This document shows positions 1 to 7,787 of a stretch of 14,231 nt of DNA, in pieces. Position 1 is the first letter of the stretch, and every line of letters starts with the position of its first letter. The notes beneath the pieces were generated by a model. It did no database searches, was not told where the DNA came from, and saw nothing but the letters and a program-made list of their open reading frames with translations. This DNA is from Candidatus Desulfofervidaceae bacterium (GTDB lineage: Bacteria; Desulfobacterota; Desulfofervidia; Desulfofervidales; Desulfofervidaceae): the NCBI GenBank assembly GCA_021160485.1, contig JAGHCL010000023.1, forward strand, positions 1 through 14,231. The letters are read 5' to 3'. The position numbers and the translations under genes are program-made.

Positions 1-1
1 A

Positions 2-58
2 GTAGCCGGATTTACGGCGTCTCAAGCGGCGGCATTTATTAGGGAACAGGTGGGGTAA
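2..58 (+). CDS. Possible C-terminal tail of an unidentified gene entering from the left
   Basis: Reading from base 2, one plus-strand frame is open to a TAA at 56-58 and encodes VAGFTASQAAAFIREQVG, a plausible soluble helical C-terminus. Only 18 codons are visible, so no family can be assigned. If real, the gene is convergent with carB. No hairpin-plus-T-run terminator follows. Another frame on the same strand is also open for about 40 bases, so the choice of frame rests on residue composition alone. Low confidence. Confidence 0.3.
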   Translation, partial: VAGFTASQAAAFIREQVG

Positions 59-240
59 AGATTCCATGCATCTGAGTTTTTCAACAAGCTGCTAATAATG
101 CAGGAAGAAAAATTACACTGCGAACCTCAGGAAGCCAGTCCAAAATAGATAAGGTCAGTTCTCATCCGGAGCCTGATAGCTAGTTGAAGGAGGAATTGAA
201 AGAGAAAAGAGGAATAAATATAAATATGACTAATATTCTT

Positions 241-357
241 TTTGGCGGGATTCGGAACTCTATGGTTGCTTCACAACCTTTTCCTCCGGGTCATAACAAG
301 GACATGTGGTCACGCTTCGCTAGACCCAAATTCGCCACAGCGAACTTCCTATGTCCG
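241..357. other. Hairpin-rich intergenic segment, possible structured RNA or dispersed repeat
   Basis: Several short perfect inverted repeats are packed here: GGTTG/CAACC (264-268 and 274-278, 5-nt loop), TTCGC/GCGAA (331-335 and 340-344, 4-nt loop), GGGTC/GACCC (288-292 and 323-327) and GGACAT/ATGTCC (300-305 and 351-356). It lies just past carB, so in the carB direction it would be the mRNA 3' end. The density of complementary arms and the higher GC than its flanks suggest a structured or repetitive element, but each arm is only 5-6 bp and I cannot match it to a known family. Confidence 0.3.
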
Positions 358-372
358 CAGATATTACACACC

Positions 373-399
373 ATAAACCCTACAAACCCTATAAACGCA
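373..399. repeat. Three imperfect 9-bp tandem units (ATAAACCCT type)
   Basis: Units ATAAACCCT (373-381), ACAAACCCT (382-390) and ATAAACGCA (391-399) follow each other without spacing. On the minus strand the motif is GGGTTTRT. The array begins 25 bp beyond the carB stop. A similar GGGTTTATT motif appears in the other large gap (6987-6995). It is too short to be more than a degenerate simple repeat. Confidence 0.5.
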
Positions 400-423
400 T
401 TAATTCTTTAACACATATACACA

Positions 424-3400
424 TTATTTCCGGGGCGGAAAAGCGGAGGAAACATGATATTCCTGCAGGCATTTTATTTCCATTTTCCCTTCAAGTAAGG
501 CTTCAATTCCATCCACCATGGCCTTGGCACCTGCCAAGGTAGTGGCGTAAGGAATGCCATAAAGCAATACGGTCTTTCTGATTAAAGATGCATCTTCACT
601 TGATTCTCTGCCAAAGCGGGCATTAATGACCAGGGCATACTCATAGTTTTTGATGTGATCTACCACGTGCGGTCGCTGTTCCCGGACTTTACGGACTGTT
701 TCTACTTCCAAACCCTTTTCTCGGAGAAAATTTGCTGTTCCAGCCGTGGCAGCTATTTTAAATCCAAGTGCATGGAGCTTCTGGGCAATGGGCACCACTC
801 CTGCTTTAAGCTTGTCTGCCACCGTAATAAGCACCTTTCCTTTTGTTGGCAATTGTTGTCCAGCAGCGATTTGGGCCTTGGCATAAGCCAGACCGTAATT
901 AGAGGCGATTCCCATCACTTCTCCTGTGGAGCGCATTTCTGGACCCAAAACAGGGTCAACTCCAGGAAAGCGCAGAAAGGGTAAAACAACTTCCTTTACC
1001 GCTACATGTTTAACTTCTACCTCTTTAGTAATGCCCAATTCTTTAAGCTTCTTCCCCAACATCACCTTTGTGGCTACCTTTGCCCAGGGAATACCCGTAG
1101 CTTTACTGACAAAGGGCACCGTACGTGAAGCCCGGGGATTGACCTCCAGGATATAAATTTCACCATCTTTCACGGCATATTGGATATTCATTAGACCAAC
1201 CACACCCAGTTCTCTGGCTAGGGCTTTTGTTTGCCGTTTAATTTCTTGAATGATTTCCGTATCTAAAGTATGAGGGGGTAAAACGCAGGCACTATCGCCA
1301 GAGTGAACCCCTGCTTCTTCTATATGCTCCATGATCCCTGCTACCACACACATTTCCCCATCGGCAACTGCATCTACATCTACCTCAATGGCATCTTCCA
1401 AAAACTTATCTATCAGAATGGGATGACCAGGTGCTGCTTCTACTGCCAGCCTGATAAACTTATTCAAATCCTCGTCATCATAAACAATCTCCATTGCCCG
1501 TCCGCCCAAGACATAGGATGGTCTTACTAATACAGGAAAGCCGACTTGGTGAGCGATTAAAGCCGCTTCCTCGGGTGTCATGGCAGTGCCATTGGGAGGT
1601 TGTTTCAATCCCAGCTTTTGCAGCAAAGCTTTGAAACGTTCTCGGTCTTCCGCGCGGTCAGTGCTATCTGGGGTCGTTCCGATGATAGGGGCGCCGTCTC
1701 TATAAAGAGGTAGAGAAAGATTCAAGGGGGTTTGACCACCAAATTGGACAATTAATCCCCAAGGTCTTTCTTCCCTAATGATGTGAAGGACATCCTCTTC
1801 GGTTAAAGGCTCAAAATAAAGCCTATCAGAGGTGTCATAATCTGTGCTTACTGTTTCCGGATTACTGTTTACCATGATACTTTCAACGCCTTCTTCTTTC
1901 AGGGCAAAGGAGGCATGGACGCAGCAATAATCAAACTCAATTCCCTGACCAATCCGATTTGGCCCGCCACCCAGGATCATAACCTTTTTCTGCTCAGAAA
2001 CCCGGGCTTCATCTTCCTGTTCATAGGTGGAATAGTAATAAGGAGTATAGGCCTCAAATTCAGCCGCACAGGTATCTACAAGCTTATAAACCGGAAAGAG
2101 CGAGCGCCTTTCCCTTTCTTTCCATACCTTTTCCTCGGTAGTTTCCCAGAGATAGGCAAGTTGCTTATCTGAAAAACCATAGCTTTTTGCCTGATAGAAT
2201 ACCTCTTCGGGAATGTCCGTTAAGGGTTTTAAGCGATATTTTTTTAGAGTTTCTTCAAAGTCAACAATTTGTTTAATATTGTTTAAAAACCAGGGGTCTA
2301 TGGCGGTCAACTGATAGATTTCCTCAACGGAAAAGCCCATTTGCAGGGCATACTTGAGGTAGAAAATGCGTTGAGAGTGAGGATGAATCAGTTTTTGTTT
2401 GATTTCCTCTCGGGTAAGTGTTTGACCTTTGTCCCAAGGATCCTTACCATCGGCACCCAGACCATAGCGCCCGATTTCTAATGAACGTAAGCCCTTACCT
2501 AAGGCCTCTTTAAAAGTCCTGCCGATGGCCATTACCTCTCCGACTGAGCGCATGGAAGTAGTTAGTTCATCCTTTGCCCCCGGGAATTTTTCAAAGGCAA
2601 AGCGAGGGATTTTTACCACACAGTAGTCAATGGTTGGTTCAAAGGAGGCTAAGGTTTCTCTGGTAATGTCATTGGGAATTTCATCCAACGTGTAGCCGAC
2701 AGCTAATTTAGCTGCTATCTTGGCAATGGGGAAACCCGTGGCCTTAGAGGCCAGAGCAGAACTCCGTGAGACACGGGGATTCATTTCAATTACTACCATC
2801 TCCCCTGTTTGGGGATTAATGGCAAATTGAATATTGCTGCCGCCTGTTTCCACGCCAATTTCGCGAATAATGGCGATAGCGGCATCACGCATCTGCTGAT
2901 ATTCTTTATCACTTAGGGTTTGGGCTGGGGCAACGGTAATACTGTCGCCGGTGTGAATGCCCATGGGGTCAAGATTTTCAATAGAACATATAATCACCAC
3001 ATTGTCATTTTTGTCGCGCATGACCTCTAATTCGTATTCCTTCCAGCCAAGCACTGACTCCTCAAGCATAATTTCGTGAATCATACTTGCGCTGAGTCCA
3101 GCCTCTCCCAGTTCTTCCAAATCCTCCCAATTATAAGCTACACCACCACCTGTTCCACCCAGGGTGAAACTGGGCCGGACAATAATGGGGAAACCTATTT
3201 CTTTGGCAATCTGTCTTACTTCCTCCATGCTACGGGCTATACCGCTTTTAGGCACCCGCAGGTTAATACGGGCCATGGCATCACGGAATAATTCTCTATC
3301 CTCGGCCTTTTTAATAACTTCAAGGGATGCCCCAATCATTTCCACCCCATATTTATCCAACACCCCTGCTTCAGCGACAGCCACAGCCGTATTTAAAGCC

Positions 3401-3681
3401 GTTTGTCCTCCCAGGGTAGGGAGTAAAGCATCAGGTCGTTCCTTGGCAATAATCTTTTCTACAAATTCCGGGGTAATGGGTTCAATATAGGTTCTGTCGG
3501 CCATTTCAGGGTCTGTCATAATCGTGGCCGGGTTACTGTTAATCAGGACAACCTTGTAACCCTCACTTTTTAAGGCCTTACACGCCTGCGTCCCCGAATA
3601 ATCAAATTCACATGCCTGACTGATAACAATAGGGCCTGAACCAATAATGAGAATCTTCTTTATATCTGTGCGTTTGCCCAT
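424..3681 (-). CDS. carB: Carbamoyl phosphate synthase large subunit
   Basis: The large subunit makes carbamoyl phosphate from bicarbonate, two ATP and ammonia channelled from CarA, for pyrimidine and arginine synthesis in the cytoplasm. At 1085 residues it is full length. It shows the duplicated architecture: an N-terminal half with [23 protein letters not shown] (residues 8-30), [11 protein letters not shown] (88-97) and the ATP-grasp glycine loop GGTGGG (175-180). The second half repeats this with [19 protein letters not shown], a shortened [10 protein letters not shown] and [14 protein letters not shown]. The last ~140 residues form the MGS-like allosteric domain ([26 protein letters not shown] onward). 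The ATG at 3681 has an AAGGAG ribosome site a few bases upstream. It follows carA after 44 bp. Unlike most dedicated pyrimidine operons, no PyrR-type attenuator is visible. Effector specificity (UMP, IMP, ornithine) cannot be read from sequence alone. Confidence 0.98.
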   Translation of the reverse strand: MGKRTDIKKILIIGSGPIVISQACEFDYSGTQACKALKSEGYKVVLINSNPATIMTDPEMADRTYIEPITPEFVEKIIAKERPDALLPTLGGQTALNTAVAVAEAGVLDKYGVEMIGASLEVIKKAEDRELFRDAMARINLRVPKSGIARSMEEVRQIAKEIGFPIIVRPSFTLGGTGGGVAYNWEDLEELGEAGLSASMIHEIMLEESVLGWKEYELEVMRDKNDNVVIICSIENLDPMGIHTGDSITVAPAQTLSDKEYQQMRDAAIAIIREIGVETGGSNIQFAINPQTGEMVVIEMNPRVSRSSALASKATGFPIAKIAAKLAVGYTLDEIPNDITRETLASFEPTIDYCVVKIPRFAFEKFPGAKDELTTSMRSVGEVMAIGRTFKEALGKGLRSLEIGRYGLGADGKDPWDKGQTLTREEIKQKLIHPHSQRIFYLKYALQMGFSVEEIYQLTAIDPWFLNNIKQIVDFEETLKKYRLKPLTDIPEEVFYQAKSYGFSDKQLAYLWETTEEKVWKERERRSLFPVYKLVDTCAAEFEAYTPYYYSTYEQEDEARVSEQKKVMILGGGPNRIGQGIEFDYCCVHASFALKEEGVESIMVNSNPETVSTDYDTSDRLYFEPLTEEDVLHIIREERPWGLIVQFGGQTPLNLSLPLYRDGAPIIGTTPDSTDRAEDRERFKALLQKLGLKQPPNGTAMTPEEAALIAHQVGFPVLVRPSYVLGGRAMEIVYDDEDLNKFIRLAVEAAPGHPILIDKFLEDAIEVDVDAVADGEMCVVAGIMEHIEEAGVHSGDSACVLPPHTLDTEIIQEIKRQTKALARELGVVGLMNIQYAVKDGEIYILEVNPRASRTVPFVSKATGIPWAKVATKVMLGKKLKELGITKEVEVKHVAVKEVVLPFLRFPGVDPVLGPEMRSTGEVMGIASNYGLAYAKAQIAAGQQLPTKGKVLITVADKLKAGVVPIAQKLHALGFKIAATAGTANFLREKGLEVETVRKVREQRPHVVDHIKNYEYALVINARFGRESSEDASLIRKTVLLYGIPYATTLAGAKAMVDGIEALLEGKMEIKCLQEYHVSSAFPPRK

Positions 3682-3725
3682 AACAACTCCTTATCTAGCT
3701 TGTTCTGGTTTTCTCCATCTTTACC

Positions 3726-4847
3726 TTAAGCCATCATCTTGATAAATTCATCAAATAAATATTTAGAATCGTGTGGACCGGGGCTGGCTTCAGGATGATA
3801 TTGCACCGAAAATAGAGGTAAGCTTTTATGACGCATTCCCTCTAATGTATTATCATTCAAGTTAATGTGAGTAACTTCCATCCCTGTTCCAGCTAGAGAA
3901 TCAATGTCCACACAGAAACCGTGGTTTTGAGAGGTAATTTCCACTCGGCCTGTGGCCAGATTTTTTACAGGGTGATTGGCCCCACGGTGGCCGAATTTTA
4001 GTTTATACGTGCTTCCCCCCATCGCCAATCCAATGATTTGATGTCCCAAACATATGCCAAATATGGGCTTCTTACCAATTAAGGCCTTGATCTGAGCAAT
4101 GGCATGTTTGACGGCAGCCGGATCCCCAGGGCCATTGGATAGAAATACACCATCTGGTTTAACACTGAGGATATCCTCGGCCGTAGCCTTAGCCGGCATA
4201 ACCATTATCTCGCAATTCCGTTTTTCCAGTTCCCGCAGGATGTTAAACTTTATCCCGCAATCAATGGCGACGACTTTGTAAGGTTTATCCTTTTCTTGCC
4301 AGACTGAAGGGGATATCTGTTGCGTCTTTATCCTTTTTCCTCCCTGCCATAAAAATGGACATTGGCATGAAACAGAAGTAGCCAGGTCTCTTCCCACCAA
4401 TCCGGGAAAGGCACGGACTTTTTCAAGGAGAGACTTGGGGTTTAAGTCTTCGGTAGAAATAATGCCATTCATTGCTCCTTGTAAACGAATGTGACGAGTC
4501 AGAGCCCGTGTATCTATGCCCTCAATGCCCAATACGCCAGATTCCTTTAAATAATCGGCCAGGGTGCGCTTAGAACGCCAGTTGCTGGGGAAAGGACAGT
4601 ATTCTTTTACGATAAACCCTTCTACCTGAATCCGGCATGATTCTACATCTTCATCATTGATGCCGTAGTTTCCAATCAGGGGATAAGTCATAGTTACAAT
4701 CTGACCTTTGTAAGAAGGGTCAGTCAGGATTTCTTGATAACCGGTCATACTGGTGTTAAATACTACTTCACCCAAAGTCTCGCCTGCACCGGTAAAAGAC
4801 CGACCTTTAAACACAGAACCATCTTCTAAAACTAATAATGCCTTCAT
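3726..4847 (-). CDS. carA: Carbamoyl phosphate synthase small (glutamine amidotransferase) subunit
   Basis: CarA hydrolyses glutamine and passes ammonia to CarB. The 373-residue length is typical. The N-terminal half carries the CarA-specific signature FNTSMTGYQEILTDPSYKGQ (residues 30-49), and the C-terminal half is a class I glutamine amidotransferase: LSNGPGDP (236-243), the nucleophile elbow GICLGHQ with Cys266, and the catalytic His351 and Glu353 in QYHPEASPGPHDS. The triad appears intact. An ATG with a GGAGG site five bases upstream sets the start. It is 42 bp after the sirtuin and 44 bp before carB, all on one strand, consistent with one transcript. Confidence 0.98.
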   Translation of the reverse strand: MKALLVLEDGSVFKGRSFTGAGETLGEVVFNTSMTGYQEILTDPSYKGQIVTMTYPLIGNYGINDEDVESCRIQVEGFIVKEYCPFPSNWRSKRTLADYLKESGVLGIEGIDTRALTRHIRLQGAMNGIISTEDLNPKSLLEKVRAFPGLVGRDLATSVSCQCPFLWQGGKRIKTQQISPSVWQEKDKPYKVVAIDCGIKFNILRELEKRNCEIMVMPAKATAEDILSVKPDGVFLSNGPGDPAAVKHAIAQIKALIGKKPIFGICLGHQIIGLAMGGSTYKLKFGHRGANHPVKNLATGRVEITSQNHGFCVDIDSLAGTGMEVTHINLNDNTLEGMRHKSLPLFSVQYHPEASPGPHDSKYLFDEFIKMMA

Positions 4848-4889
4848 GCAACCTCCATGCTATCTAAGATTAACTCTTGGGACAATGGC

Positions 4890-5618
4890 TCACAATAGTT
4901 GAGCTAATTGAGTTAATACTTCACTCGCTCGTCCTTCTAAAAATATATCAGTTACTTCCTCAGTTAAAACAGTAGGATTAATATTAATTTCTATAATCTT
5001 GGCCCCGTGCTTTTTGGCTTCCCAGGGAAATGTATTGGCTGGAGCAACTTCAGCTGAAGTGCCCACGACCAGCATTACATCACAGGCATTTACTGCTGCC
5101 TTTGCTTCTAAAAGGGCCTCAATGGGAATATTCTCTCCAAAGAATACCACATCTGGTTTCAGTAATCCACCACAAGGACAAAGGGGTACTGACTGCGTCA
5201 GGTCTATTTCATCCCGCGCATAAATACGATCACACTTCAGACACCGCAGGCGAAAGGCATTGCCGTGGAATTCAATCACATTTTTACTTCCGGCGGCCTG
5301 ATGAAGGTTGTCAACGTTTTGAGTGATAATAGCCTTCAAATAATTCTCTCTTTCCCATGCCGCCAATACCAAATGAGCCGGGTTTGGACGTGCCTTTTGC
5401 ATAATTAAATCCAGTTCTCTTAACATTTCCCAAACCTTAGCAGGATGATGCACAAAGGCCTCAATATGTGCATATTCAAACGGATCATATTTTTGCCACA
5501 GCCCCTGAGCACCACGAAAAGCCGGGATCCCACTTTCTACAGAGATACCTGCACCTGTAAGCGCAATAGCAAAATCAGCAAATTGAATAATCCTTGCTGC
5601 CTCTTTTAATTTTTGCAC
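4890..5618 (-). CDS. NAD-dependent protein deacylase, sirtuin (Sir2/CobB) family
   Basis: Sirtuins remove acyl groups from lysines using NAD+, giving nicotinamide and O-acyl-ADP-ribose. Visible motifs: NAD-binding [15 protein letters not shown] (residues 22-36), [12 protein letters not shown] (99-110), catalytic His118 in EFHGN, zinc ligands Cys126, Cys129, Cys147 and Cys149, then PDVVFFGE and [10 protein letters not shown]. All catalytic parts are present. In CobB and SIRT5 a Tyr-x-x-Arg pair reads succinyl/malonyl groups; by my hand alignment the equivalent stretch here (about residues 62-69, VWEMLREL) has leucines at those places, so deacetylation or another neutral deacylation is more likely. 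The start is GTG: TAAGTG joins the stop of the upstream gene to this start, with GGAGG seven bases upstream. It sits 42 bp upstream of carA. Specific substrate unknown. Confidence 0.94.
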   Translation of the reverse strand: MQKLKEAARIIQFADFAIALTGAGISVESGIPAFRGAQGLWQKYDPFEYAHIEAFVHHPAKVWEMLRELDLIMQKARPNPAHLVLAAWERENYLKAIITQNVDNLHQAAGSKNVIEFHGNAFRLRCLKCDRIYARDEIDLTQSVPLCPCGGLLKPDVVFFGENIPIEALLEAKAAVNACDVMLVVGTSAEVAPANTFPWEAKKHGAKIIEININPTVLTEEVTDIFLEGRASEVLTQLAQLL

Positions 5619-6410
5619 TTAATGCCTCCAGTGGAAAATATAAGTTATACCAACGCTAAGACCCCAATTTTCACTTTCTTCTGTCAAACCCAAATGTAAT
5701 CCACCATCCACTCTCCATCTAGGCGAAAGAAAATATTGGCCACCTAAGGTCAAAGTAGCATAGTTGCTACCATCAGCACTGAAGGCCCAACCGTTTATAT
5801 CGGCAAGCATTTTTATCTCAGGGGAGAAAGTATAGGTTACACCCAGACCATAGATAAAGACGTCATCCTGACTATTACAACTATTCGGTTTGCCAATAAT
5901 CCCCAAGCCCCCGTTCAGAAAGACATTAAGATTTCTCCAGGTCTTTGCCAATAAAAACTGGGAAAAGAAATCAGTCTCGTTTGTGCTGAAGCGCTTACTG
6001 TAATCTCCATTCGGTAGTTTAGTCTTCAGATTAAGCGTTAAAACCGGCCTTTCGTCCTTTTCCTTAAATAACCTTATTTTCAATCCCACCGTTAAATCAC
6101 CTGAATCCCAAACTCCGGAAGTATGGTCAGAGTCTAAATAGATGTAAGGGTAGCTGAAGTTTAGTTCTACATTATCCGCTACCCCAATATCTAAGTTCAA
6201 TTTGGGTATTTGCCATTCATGACGATGTGTGTTTCTTCCTTCAAAGGGAAACCACCTATTTTCTGTATATTTTGTGCCTAAACGAAATTCCCATTGTGCT
6301 TGTGGCAACAGGTGTGCATCCAAGCTACCCAGCGGATGAACACTGGCTGCAAACCCAAGGGCAGGATAGTAACTCAAGAGAATTAAAATAAAAAAAAATA
6401 TTTTACGCAC
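5619..6410 (-). CDS. Outer-membrane beta-barrel protein, phenol-degradation MetA-pathway transporter-like
   Basis: The product is a predicted secreted beta-barrel of about 263 residues. After a basic start and hydrophobic core (RKIFFFILILLSYYPALGF) comes a likely signal peptidase I site near AA-SVHPLG. The rest alternates polar and aromatic residues, with strands such as NVELNFSYPYIYL, GDLTVGLKIRLF and VLTLNLKTKLPNGDY, a pattern I associate with the 'putative MetA-pathway of phenol degradation' family; that assignment is tentative and no substrate can be inferred. I chose the GTG at 6410, which overlaps the stop of the upstream gene and lies 3 nt after AGGAGG; this gives a normal signal peptide. 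The frame is open upstream to an alternative start at 6497, which would add 29 unusual residues before the signal sequence. The short spacing leaves an inner ATG upstream possible. Confidence 0.75.
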   Translation of the reverse strand: MRKIFFFILILLSYYPALGFAASVHPLGSLDAHLLPQAQWEFRLGTKYTENRWFPFEGRNTHRHEWQIPKLNLDIGVADNVELNFSYPYIYLDSDHTSGVWDSGDLTVGLKIRLFKEKDERPVLTLNLKTKLPNGDYSKRFSTNETDFFSQFLLAKTWRNLNVFLNGGLGIIGKPNSCNSQDDVFIYGLGVTYTFSPEIKMLADINGWAFSADGSNYATLTLGGQYFLSPRWRVDGGLHLGLTEESENWGLSVGITYIFHWRH

Positions 6411-6867
6411 TATCCTCCTCCTGAATTTTTTTCCAAAAGACATCAGAGGAATAATTGGCATACTCTTTGAGCATCTGTTTATAGAGCTCAAAATCATACC
6501 TTTTTTCGCTGAAGATCAACCAGAGCTGAGCCGTAAGAATGGCCCCCAGCATGTGCACAATCTCATGGTGAGAAAGGCCACGGGCCTTCTGAATCGAATA
6601 AAATTGGTTTACTTCTGCCGGTTCGTTCTTTTTTAATAGCTCTTCTACTACCATATGGAGGGTTAGATGCAAAAAGGGGTCAGGCGCATCTTCCGATAGT
6701 GTTGCCTCTTTTCCTTCAAGGATGGGAACAAACTCCGGGTGTGCTTCTATGACCTTGGCCATGCATTGCCAACGTTCGTCAGGGGCTTGTTTGTTTTCCT
6801 TTAAGTCCTTCCACACCTGCTGGAATTCTTCCAGAGATATCTGTGGGAAAACGCATTTGGTTTTCAT
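6403..6867 (-). CDS. DUF1841-like protein of unknown function
   Basis: A soluble 154-residue protein without signal peptide or membrane segment. The block HPEFVPIL (residues 43-50) followed by DPFLHLTLHMVVEELL (63-78) and a later HEIVHMLGAILTAQLW (101-116) matches the layout I know for DUF1841 proteins (HPEY, NPFLHL.LH, then H..EC.GE..W), but the cysteine and glutamate usual in the last block are not present. It has several histidines in helical context; metal binding is only speculation. The ATG has GAGGG five bases upstream. It is the first gene after a candidate promoter (6920-6892), and its stop overlaps the GTG of the barrel protein by 8 bp, implying translational coupling. Confidence 0.75.
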   Translation of the reverse strand: MKTKCVFPQISLEEFQQVWKDLKENKQAPDERWQCMAKVIEAHPEFVPILEGKEATLSEDAPDPFLHLTLHMVVEELLKKNEPAEVNQFYSIQKARGLSHHEIVHMLGAILTAQLWLIFSEKRYDFELYKQMLKEYANYSSDVFWKKIQEEDSA

Positions 6868-6891
6868 TATATCCCTCGTATTTTATTGCCT

Positions 6892-6920
6892 TATATAGCT
6901 TGAGATACTAAAGAAGTCAA
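6892..6920 (-). promoter_or_regulatory. Candidate sigma-70 promoter of the DUF1841-sir2-carAB operon
   Basis: On the minus strand TTGACT (6920-6915) and TATATA (6897-6892) are separated by 17 bp. The -35 matches consensus at 5 of 6 and the -10 at 4 of 6. A start about 7 bp further gives an ~18-nt leader that just holds the GAGGG ribosome site. No attenuator, PyrR site or riboswitch fits in so short a leader. Prediction only. Confidence 0.5.
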
Positions 6921-6940
6921 CCTGGACAGAAATGAAGTGT

Positions 6941-6975
6941 AAAGGTTAGGCGTAAGGCGTGAACGGTAAAGGTTT
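6941..6975. repeat. Degenerate 7-bp tandem repeat tract
   Basis: Five consecutive heptamers read AAAGGTT, AGGCGTA, AGGCGTG, AACGGTA and AAGGTTT; the two central units differ at only one position. Periodicity fades after 6975 into GGGTTT-rich sequence. Degenerate heptad tracts of this kind occur between genes in many bacteria; the role here is unknown. Confidence 0.45.
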
Positions 6976-6986
6976 TTGGGGTTAAA

Positions 6987-7020
6987 GGGTTTATTGAGTG
7001 GTTTAGGTTGGGTCAAACCC
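6987..7020. repeat. Inverted repeat in GGGTTT-rich sequence
   Basis: GGGTTT (6987-6992) is complementary to AAACCC (7015-7020) across 22 nt. A tighter alternative is GGGT-CAA-ACCC at 7010-7020, a 4-bp stem. Neither is followed by a T-run on the minus strand, so it is not a rho-independent terminator, though it could stabilise or end the transcript from the menaquinone operon in another way. Confidence 0.3.
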
Positions 7021-7071
7021 TGGTGAAAATCAACAAACGCTATAAACTTAATATTAACGCATCTAGTGTAT

Positions 7072-7782
7072 TTATTTCTCCCCCATATACACACTTACAA
7101 TGCCGCCGGTTAGATATTTATGTTTTATATTGGTGAAACCCACACGCTGCATCAATTCCATCCACTCTTTCGGCGTATAAAAGGCTTGAATAGAATCAGC
7201 CAGATAGCAGTAGGCCTCTTTGTCTCCACTAATTATTCCTCCAATGTGAGGCAAGAGATGGTTCAGGTAGGTAAAGTAAATTTCTTTAAGAAAGGGATTA
7301 AAGGGATGAGAAAATTCCAAAATAAGGGCCCTTCCACCCGGTTTCAGCACCCGAAGTATTTCCTTTAGACCGGCCAAACGGTTAGTAAAGTTGCGCACAC
7401 CAAATGCCACCATGACGGCGTCAATACTATTATCCCGTAGGGGCAAACAAAGAGCATCACCGGCTACCGGCCAGACATCTTTATCCCGCCATTTTTTTCG
7501 TCCATAGACAAGCATAGGTTGGGCAAAATCTAAGGCAACTATCTTACCTTGAAAAGGCGTCCATCTCTTTAATGCCCTGCTTAAAGGTAATGTGCCTGCA
7601 CATAAATCCAGAAATACTTCTTTATTATCCCCTAGCAAACTACTGTTCACCAGCTCCTTTACTGCCCGCCAGCGCCAATAATGGTCTATGCCCAGACTTA
7701 AAAGTGAGTTTAAAAAATCATAGTAGCGGGTAATCTGCCCGAACTTTTGCTGAACAAATTGTTTATCTGCGTGTTTATCCAT
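7072..7782 (-). CDS. ubiE: Demethylmenaquinone methyltransferase, UbiE/MenG family
   Basis: This S-adenosylmethionine-dependent enzyme of 236 residues most likely methylates demethylmenaquinone to menaquinone, the last step of the pathway. Family marks are the N-terminal block KFGQITRYYDFLNSLLSLGID (residues 13-33), SAM motif I at VFLDLCAGTLPLS (56-68), DFAQPML (85-91), the hallmark AFGVRN (126-131) and LKPGGRALILEFSHP. Motif I has AGTLPLS where classical enzymes have a GTGD-type loop; related deltaproteobacterial proteins share a CAGTL form, so I read this as a lineage variant, not a defect. The ATG is 5 bp after the mqnA stop, with GAGG about ten bases upstream inside the end of mqnA. Placement at the end of a futalosine cluster argues for menaquinone rather than ubiquinone. 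The symbol menG would serve equally. Confidence 0.92.
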   Translation of the reverse strand: MDKHADKQFVQQKFGQITRYYDFLNSLLSLGIDHYWRWRAVKELVNSSLLGDNKEVFLDLCAGTLPLSRALKRWTPFQGKIVALDFAQPMLVYGRKKWRDKDVWPVAGDALCLPLRDNSIDAVMVAFGVRNFTNRLAGLKEILRVLKPGGRALILEFSHPFNPFLKEIYFTYLNHLLPHIGGIISGDKEAYCYLADSIQAFYTPKEWMELMQRVGFTNIKHKYLTGGIVSVYMGEK

Positions 7783-7787
7783 CGCAT

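Larger units (their letters stand above)
59..423. other. Intergenic region downstream of carB
   Basis: This 365-bp stretch has no gene I can support. A small plus-strand frame (184-411, with an inner ATG at 226) is open, but its product runs into the 9-bp repeat (NPTNPINALIL) and resembles no protein I know; I regard it as fortuitous. There is a purine-rich patch with an AAGGAGGAA sequence at 187-195, a hairpin-rich segment (about 240-357) and a 9-bp tandem repeat (373-399). I see no rho-independent terminator for carB on the minus strand, so termination may be Rho-dependent or use the hairpin-rich segment. Confidence 0.5.
6868..7071. other. Intergenic region between ubiE/menG and the DUF1841 gene
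   Basis: This 204-bp gap separates the menaquinone operon from the car operon. Besides the promoter at its left end it holds a run of degenerate 7-bp units (6941-6975), inverted repeats around 6987-7020 and a perfect palindrome TTAATATTAA (7048-7057). A minus-strand frame is open through most of it (7094-6891, 67 codons) but it is rich in low-complexity sequence and overlaps the end of the methyltransferase; I do not call it a gene. No classical terminator for the upstream operon is seen. Confidence 0.5.

Noticed and set aside
184..411. Plus-strand small frame of 75 codons in the left gap, with a purine-rich patch near its start
   Set aside because: Its product is not protein-like, passes through a hairpin-rich segment and ends in translated 9-bp repeat units; the AAGGAGGAA patch overlaps the first codons and is not upstream of them.
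655..984. Long plus-strand frames opposite carB and other genes
   Set aside because: They are antisense shadows of strongly recognisable minus-strand enzymes and show no family features or ribosome sites.
6866..6871. Perfect TATAAT on the minus strand at the DUF1841 start codon
   Set aside because: It overlaps the ATG and has no -35-like sequence 16-18 bp upstream; the TTGACT/TATATA pair further up is better placed.
7010..7020. GGGTCAAACCC mini-hairpin as terminator of the menaquinone operon
   Set aside because: The stem is only 4 bp and no T-run follows in the transcribed direction.
6891..7094. Minus-strand 67-codon frame in the gap after the methyltransferase
   Set aside because: It overlaps the ubiE 3' end, covers the repeat tracts and the candidate promoter, and has low-complexity composition.
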